Shown here piece by piece: positions 26,256 through 29,018 of a DNA stretch of 29,018 nucleotides. Position 1 is the first letter of the stretch, and each line of letters starts with the position of its first letter. The stretch comes from Firmicutes bacterium CAG:345. GTDB lineage: Bacteria > Bacillota_I > Bacilli_A > RFN20 > CAG-288. Both the position numbers and the translations under genes were made by a program. The stretch spans positions 12,096 through 41,113 of the forward strand of contig FR893371.1 of the NCBI GenBank assembly GCA_000433315.1. Reading direction: 5' to 3'. The notes under the pieces are model-generated. The model made no database searches. It saw only the letters and a list, made by a program, of their open reading frames with translations, and was not told where the DNA came from.

Positions 26256-28313
26256 ATGAGTGGATTATTTGATAAGAGTTTATTAGAAAATTTAGAAAAT
26301 GAAGCTGATGAAAAATTAGAAGAAAAAGAAAATAAAAAAGATTTATCAAAAATTAATGAATTGCTAGAAATAGCTAATGGAGCATGTTTTGTTGAAGACT
26401 TTGAAAAAGCTAAAAAAATATATAAAGAAATTCTTGATATAGATTATAAAAACATTGATGGTTATATTGGTTTAATAAGAGTTGAAAGTGAAGACTATAC
26501 TAAATTTGAGGGAGAAGGAATAGAAAAAAATCTAAGAATTCTCAACAAAATTGATGAAAAATATAGTTACTTAAAAAATAAAGAATTTGCAACATATCTT
26601 AAAAATAGAAAAGAATTTTTTAAAAGTCAAAATCAGAATACTGCTCCTAAAAAAGAAATCAAGAAAGAAGAATTCTATAGTTTAGATAAAGTAAAAGAAT
26701 TAGTAGATTCATATGATTATAAAGAAGCATTACCATCAATAGAACACTATGCTGAAAATTGTGTAGGACCAATGGTAAAACTATTAGCAAGTTTTTATTT
26801 AAAAGGAATAATAGTAAATAAAAACGAAAGCAAAGCTTTAGAATTATATGAAAAAGCTTATGATCTTGGTGAAAAAGATAGTGCTAAAGAAGTTTTAGAA
26901 TACTTAGATAATAAAGGAACATCAAAAACAAGTTCATTATATAAAAATTGGTTACAAAAAACTGGAAAAGTTACAAAAGTAGAAGAACCAAAAAAAGACA
27001 ACAGCTACAGTAAAAAAGAAACATCTACAAAGGAATCAGAAGATTCAATTTTTAGCTTGGATGAATTAAAAAACTTTTTGGATAAAATTTCTCTTCATAA
27101 AGATGAACAGACAGAAGAAATTAATGAAAAAGTTTTAAAAACATTAAATTATTATGCAAATTTAAATGATATATATTGTATAAATAATCTTGCTAGTGCA
27201 TATAATTTTGGATATTTTGGTTTAATAGTAGATTATAAAAAATCATTTGAACTATTTAATAAATTGATAATGTTAAATTCATATGATGCTTATAATGATA
27301 TAGCACGGTTTTATGAAAATGGAAATTATGTAGAAAAAAATCCAAATAAAGCAATTGAATACTATACTAAAGCTTATGATTTAAAATGTGATAATTCTTT
27401 TACGTGCTATAATATAGCAAGTATTTATTTACGTAATTTTGATAAACCAAATTATGCGAAGGCTTTGGAGTGGTATAAAAAATCAACGGAAAGAAATAGA
27501 GATTGGTATGCTTGTTCTCAACTAGGCAAATTTTATGAAGAAGGTCTTGGAACAAATCAAGATTTAAACGAAGCCTTAAAATGGTATCAAAAAGGTCTTG
27601 ATGATGGCGATAAAAAAGAACGAGAAAATGTTTATAGGTTAAAAAAATTATTAGCTAAAACAAATCAATCAAAGCAGAATATAACAAAAGATGATTCAAT
27701 CTATTCTTTAAAAGAATTAAAAAATTTTTTAAGTACTATAATTTGTTTTAAAGATAAACAAACAGATGAAGTTAATAAAAAGGTATTGGCAGCATTAAAT
27801 TATTATGCTGATTTAGATGATATCTACTGCATAGATGAACTTGCTGATGCTTATTGTTATGGATATTTTAAATTAAGGAAAGATGATAAAAAGTCTTTTG
27901 AATTAAATCAAAAACTGATTAAATTGGGATACTATAAAGCCTATGATAAAATAGCTCGTTTTTATGAATTTGGCTGGTACGTAGAAAAAGATTTGTACAA
28001 AGCAATAGAATATTATACTAAGGCTTATGATTTAAAATGTGATGGTTTATTTACATGCAAAGAAATAGCAAATATATATTTAAATGATTTTGAAATGCCA
28101 AATTATTCAAAAGCTTTGGAATGGTATAAAAAATCAGCTGAAAGAAATAATGACTGGTATTCTTTTTCTCAACTTGGCAAATTTTATGAAGAAGGCCTTG
28201 GAGTAAAAAAAGACTTAAAAGAAGCTTTAAAATGGTATCAAAAAGGCTTTGATGATGGTGATAAGAAAGAACAAGAAAATATAGATAGAGTTAAAAAACT
28301 TTTGAACAAATAA
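26256..28313 (+). CDS. Sel1-repeat protein with tandem internal duplication
   Basis: 685 residues. The N-terminus MSGLFDKSLLENLENEADEK and the following ~200 residues are paralogous to the gene at 21789, including the TPR-like pair (FEKAKKIYKEILDIDYKN) and the shared LASFYLKGIIVNKNESKALELYEKAYDLGE stretch split around positions 185-215. Two near-identical modules of 217 residues follow (from nt 27042 and 27693), each with several Sel1 repeats ending KALEWYKKS, SQLGKFYEEGLG, ALKWYQKG. A Lys/Ser/Thr-rich linker precedes the first. No signal peptide. ATG 26256 has AGGTG upstream, 6 bases after the previous stop; the GTG at 26250 is less likely. Codon third positions look more A/T-rich than in gmk or priA. 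A protein-protein adaptor role is a family inference. Confidence 0.85.
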   Translation: MSGLFDKSLLENLENEADEKLEEKENKKDLSKINELLEIANGACFVEDFEKAKKIYKEILDIDYKNIDGYIGLIRVESEDYTKFEGEGIEKNLRILNKIDEKYSYLKNKEFATYLKNRKEFFKSQNQNTAPKKEIKKEEFYSLDKVKELVDSYDYKEALPSIEHYAENCVGPMVKLLASFYLKGIIVNKNESKALELYEKAYDLGEKDSAKEVLEYLDNKGTSKTSSLYKNWLQKTGKVTKVEEPKKDNSYSKKETSTKESEDSIFSLDELKNFLDKISLHKDEQTEEINEKVLKTLNYYANLNDIYCINNLASAYNFGYFGLIVDYKKSFELFNKLIMLNSYDAYNDIARFYENGNYVEKNPNKAIEYYTKAYDLKCDNSFTCYNIASIYLRNFDKPNYAKALEWYKKSTERNRDWYACSQLGKFYEEGLGTNQDLNEALKWYQKGLDDGDKKERENVYRLKKLLAKTNQSKQNITKDDSIYSLKELKNFLSTIICFKDKQTDEVNKKVLAALNYYADLDDIYCIDELADAYCYGYFKLRKDDKKSFELNQKLIKLGYYKAYDKIARFYEFGWYVEKDLYKAIEYYTKAYDLKCDGLFTCKEIANIYLNDFEMPNYSKALEWYKKSAERNNDWYSFSQLGKFYEEGLGVKKDLKEALKWYQKGFDDGDKKEQENIDRVKKLLNK
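27042..28310 (+). repeat. Tandem 651-bp coding duplication in Sel1 gene
   Basis: GATTCA at 27042 and 27693, and TGGTATCAAAAAGG at 27582 and 28233, are both exactly 651 bases apart. The two 217-codon units therefore match without net insertions or deletions and keep the reading frame. The protein copies share long identical stretches, for example AIEYYTKAYDLKCD. Confidence 0.9.
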
Positions 28314-28328
28314 AAATTTATAATATCG

Positions 28329-28360
28329 AAAATACATATAGTTAAATATATGTATTTTTT
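28329..28360 (+). terminator. Intrinsic terminator after Sel1 gene
   Basis: AAAATACATATA (28329-28340) and TATATGTATTTT (28347-28358) form a perfect 12-bp stem with a 6-base loop and a closing T run. Confidence 0.85.
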
Positions 28361-28420
28361 ATTGCATTTTATTTTAATATTTTTAAAGAATATTTCTTTT
28401 AAAATTGAACAATATTTCAA

Positions 28421-28448
28421 TTGAAAAAAGACAAAAAATAAGTATAAT
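28421..28448 (+). promoter_or_regulatory. Sigma-A-type promoter before the last gene
   Basis: TTGAAA (28421-28426) and a consensus TATAAT (28443-28448) are separated by 16 bases, about 25 bases before the start codon at 28474. Confidence 0.6.
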
Positions 28449-28473
28449 TATTGCACAATTGAATAAGTTTAAT

Positions 28474-29018
28474 ATGAAAGAAATGAATAAAGAAAGCGAT
28501 AGTGTATTTAATTATAGAAAATCTTCAATAAATATTAAGTCATATAGCTTAATAATATATGGCTTTGTTTTATTAGCACTTTCTTTATTATTTAACTTAA
28601 ATCTTTTTACTTTATCTTCTATTCAAAGTAGCTTTTTTGATGCTTTCTTTGTTCTAAGCATTAACTTGCTACTTTTTTCTGTGTCTTTATTTTCTGTTAT
28701 TCAAATTGATAAACGAAAAGAAGAAAAAAGTATAGGTATTCAAATTATTAGAGGAGCAGCTATAGGTGTTTTAGTTTTTTCTGCTTCTTTAGTTATAAAT
28801 ACTTTAATAATTTGTTCTAATAGTTTAATTTCATTTTTTAAACAATTAGTTAATTTGATTAATTTCAATTTAATAAAGGATATATTGTGTAATATATTAT
28901 TTAATTTAAAAGATATATCAATTTCATTAATAAATATAGTAGTTCCAATATTGATAATTCTTTTCTTTATAAAACATGTAAAAAGAAAAATCAAAGAAGA
29001 TTGTAAATTTGAATTTCG
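28474..29018 (+). CDS. Multi-pass membrane protein, partial (runs off window)
   Basis: An open frame from ATG 28474 to the last base, 181 codons with no stop, so the gene continues beyond the window. It has a short charged N-terminus, then four strongly hydrophobic segments (about 26-45, 50-75, 95-117 and 155-172) separated by Lys/Arg-rich loops such as IDKRKEEKS and ending KHVKRKIKEDC. No family recognised. The ribosome binding site is weak (an alternative ATG is at 28483), but the promoter at 28421 and terminator at 28329 frame it as a separate unit. It is the only membrane protein beside the T7SS-like genes, so it could supply a membrane part, although nothing in its sequence shows that. 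Confidence 0.7.
   Translation, partial: MKEMNKESDSVFNYRKSSINIKSYSLIIYGFVLLALSLLFNLNLFTLSSIQSSFFDAFFVLSINLLLFSVSLFSVIQIDKRKEEKSIGIQIIRGAAIGVLVFSASLVINTLIICSNSLISFFKQLVNLINFNLIKDILCNILFNLKDISISLINIVVPILIILFFIKHVKRKIKEDCKFEF

Noticed and set aside
21789..28313. Alternative genetic code or stop reassignment explaining the TAA in the Sel1 gene
   Set aside because: TAA ends many other genes here at normal family lengths (ATPase-like exporters, PriA-like, lipoprotein), and TGA also acts as a stop, so reassignment is not supported.
28740..28994. 84-codon minus-strand open frame at the right end
   Set aside because: It lies wholly inside the plus-strand membrane protein frame, which is open to the window edge and has a promoter.

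Overview
The window comes from an AT-rich, low-GC Gram-positive type genome (Bacilli or Erysipelotrichia/Mollicutes-related, probably an uncultured host-associated lineage). The evidence is strong AAGGAGG-type ribosome binding sites, lipoboxes, a poly-Ser linker behind a lipobox, MgtE, and a gmk-priA neighbourhood. TGA is used as a stop (for example gmk and the first two surface genes) and Trp is TGG, so the standard bacterial code applies.

Region 1 (1-3698, minus strand) holds mgtE (CBS-containing Mg2+ channel) followed by an ATPase / permease / NMT1-THI5-like lipoprotein ABC importer operon. The lipoprotein gene carries a one-base frameshift and runs off the left edge. A hairpin between mgtE and the ATPase gene contains the ATPase ribosome binding site. 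Region 2 (3897-10525, plus strand) holds gmk, a priA homologue whose helicase motifs have all decayed although its zinc-binding cysteines remain, a small DUF1904-like acidic-tailed protein, and a heterodimeric ABC exporter pair. A cre-like palindrome lies in the divergent mgtE/gmk spacer. Region 3 (10743-16505) is a translationally coupled three-gene cell-surface operon. It encodes a secreted protein with a Listeria-Bacteroides (Flg_new) repeat, a LamG plus metallophosphoesterase ectoenzyme with a C-terminal membrane anchor, and a Ser-linker lipoprotein with internal repeats.

Region 4 (16765-29018) is the most unusual part. A 1054-residue FtsK/SpoIIIE (EssC-like) ATPase with no visible membrane segment or FHA domain is followed, with overlaps or gaps of at most 10 bases, by five small helical proteins. 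Four of these are WXG100-sized and two carry a W-x-D turn; the fifth is a longer coiled-coil hairpin. After a terminator come two long Sel1-repeat proteins sharing an N-terminal module that starts MSGL(Y/F)DKS. The first (about 1486 codons) is split by a single in-frame TAA, and the second contains a 651-bp tandem duplication. A multi-pass membrane protein gene then runs off the right edge.

My reading is that region 4 is a reduced or divergent type VII secretion-like system in which Sel1 solenoid proteins accompany the ATPase and ESAT-6-like proteins, with none of the usual membrane partners (EsaA, EssA, EssB/YukC) or YukD visible in the window. The family assignments are from motif reading; the secretion role is inference.
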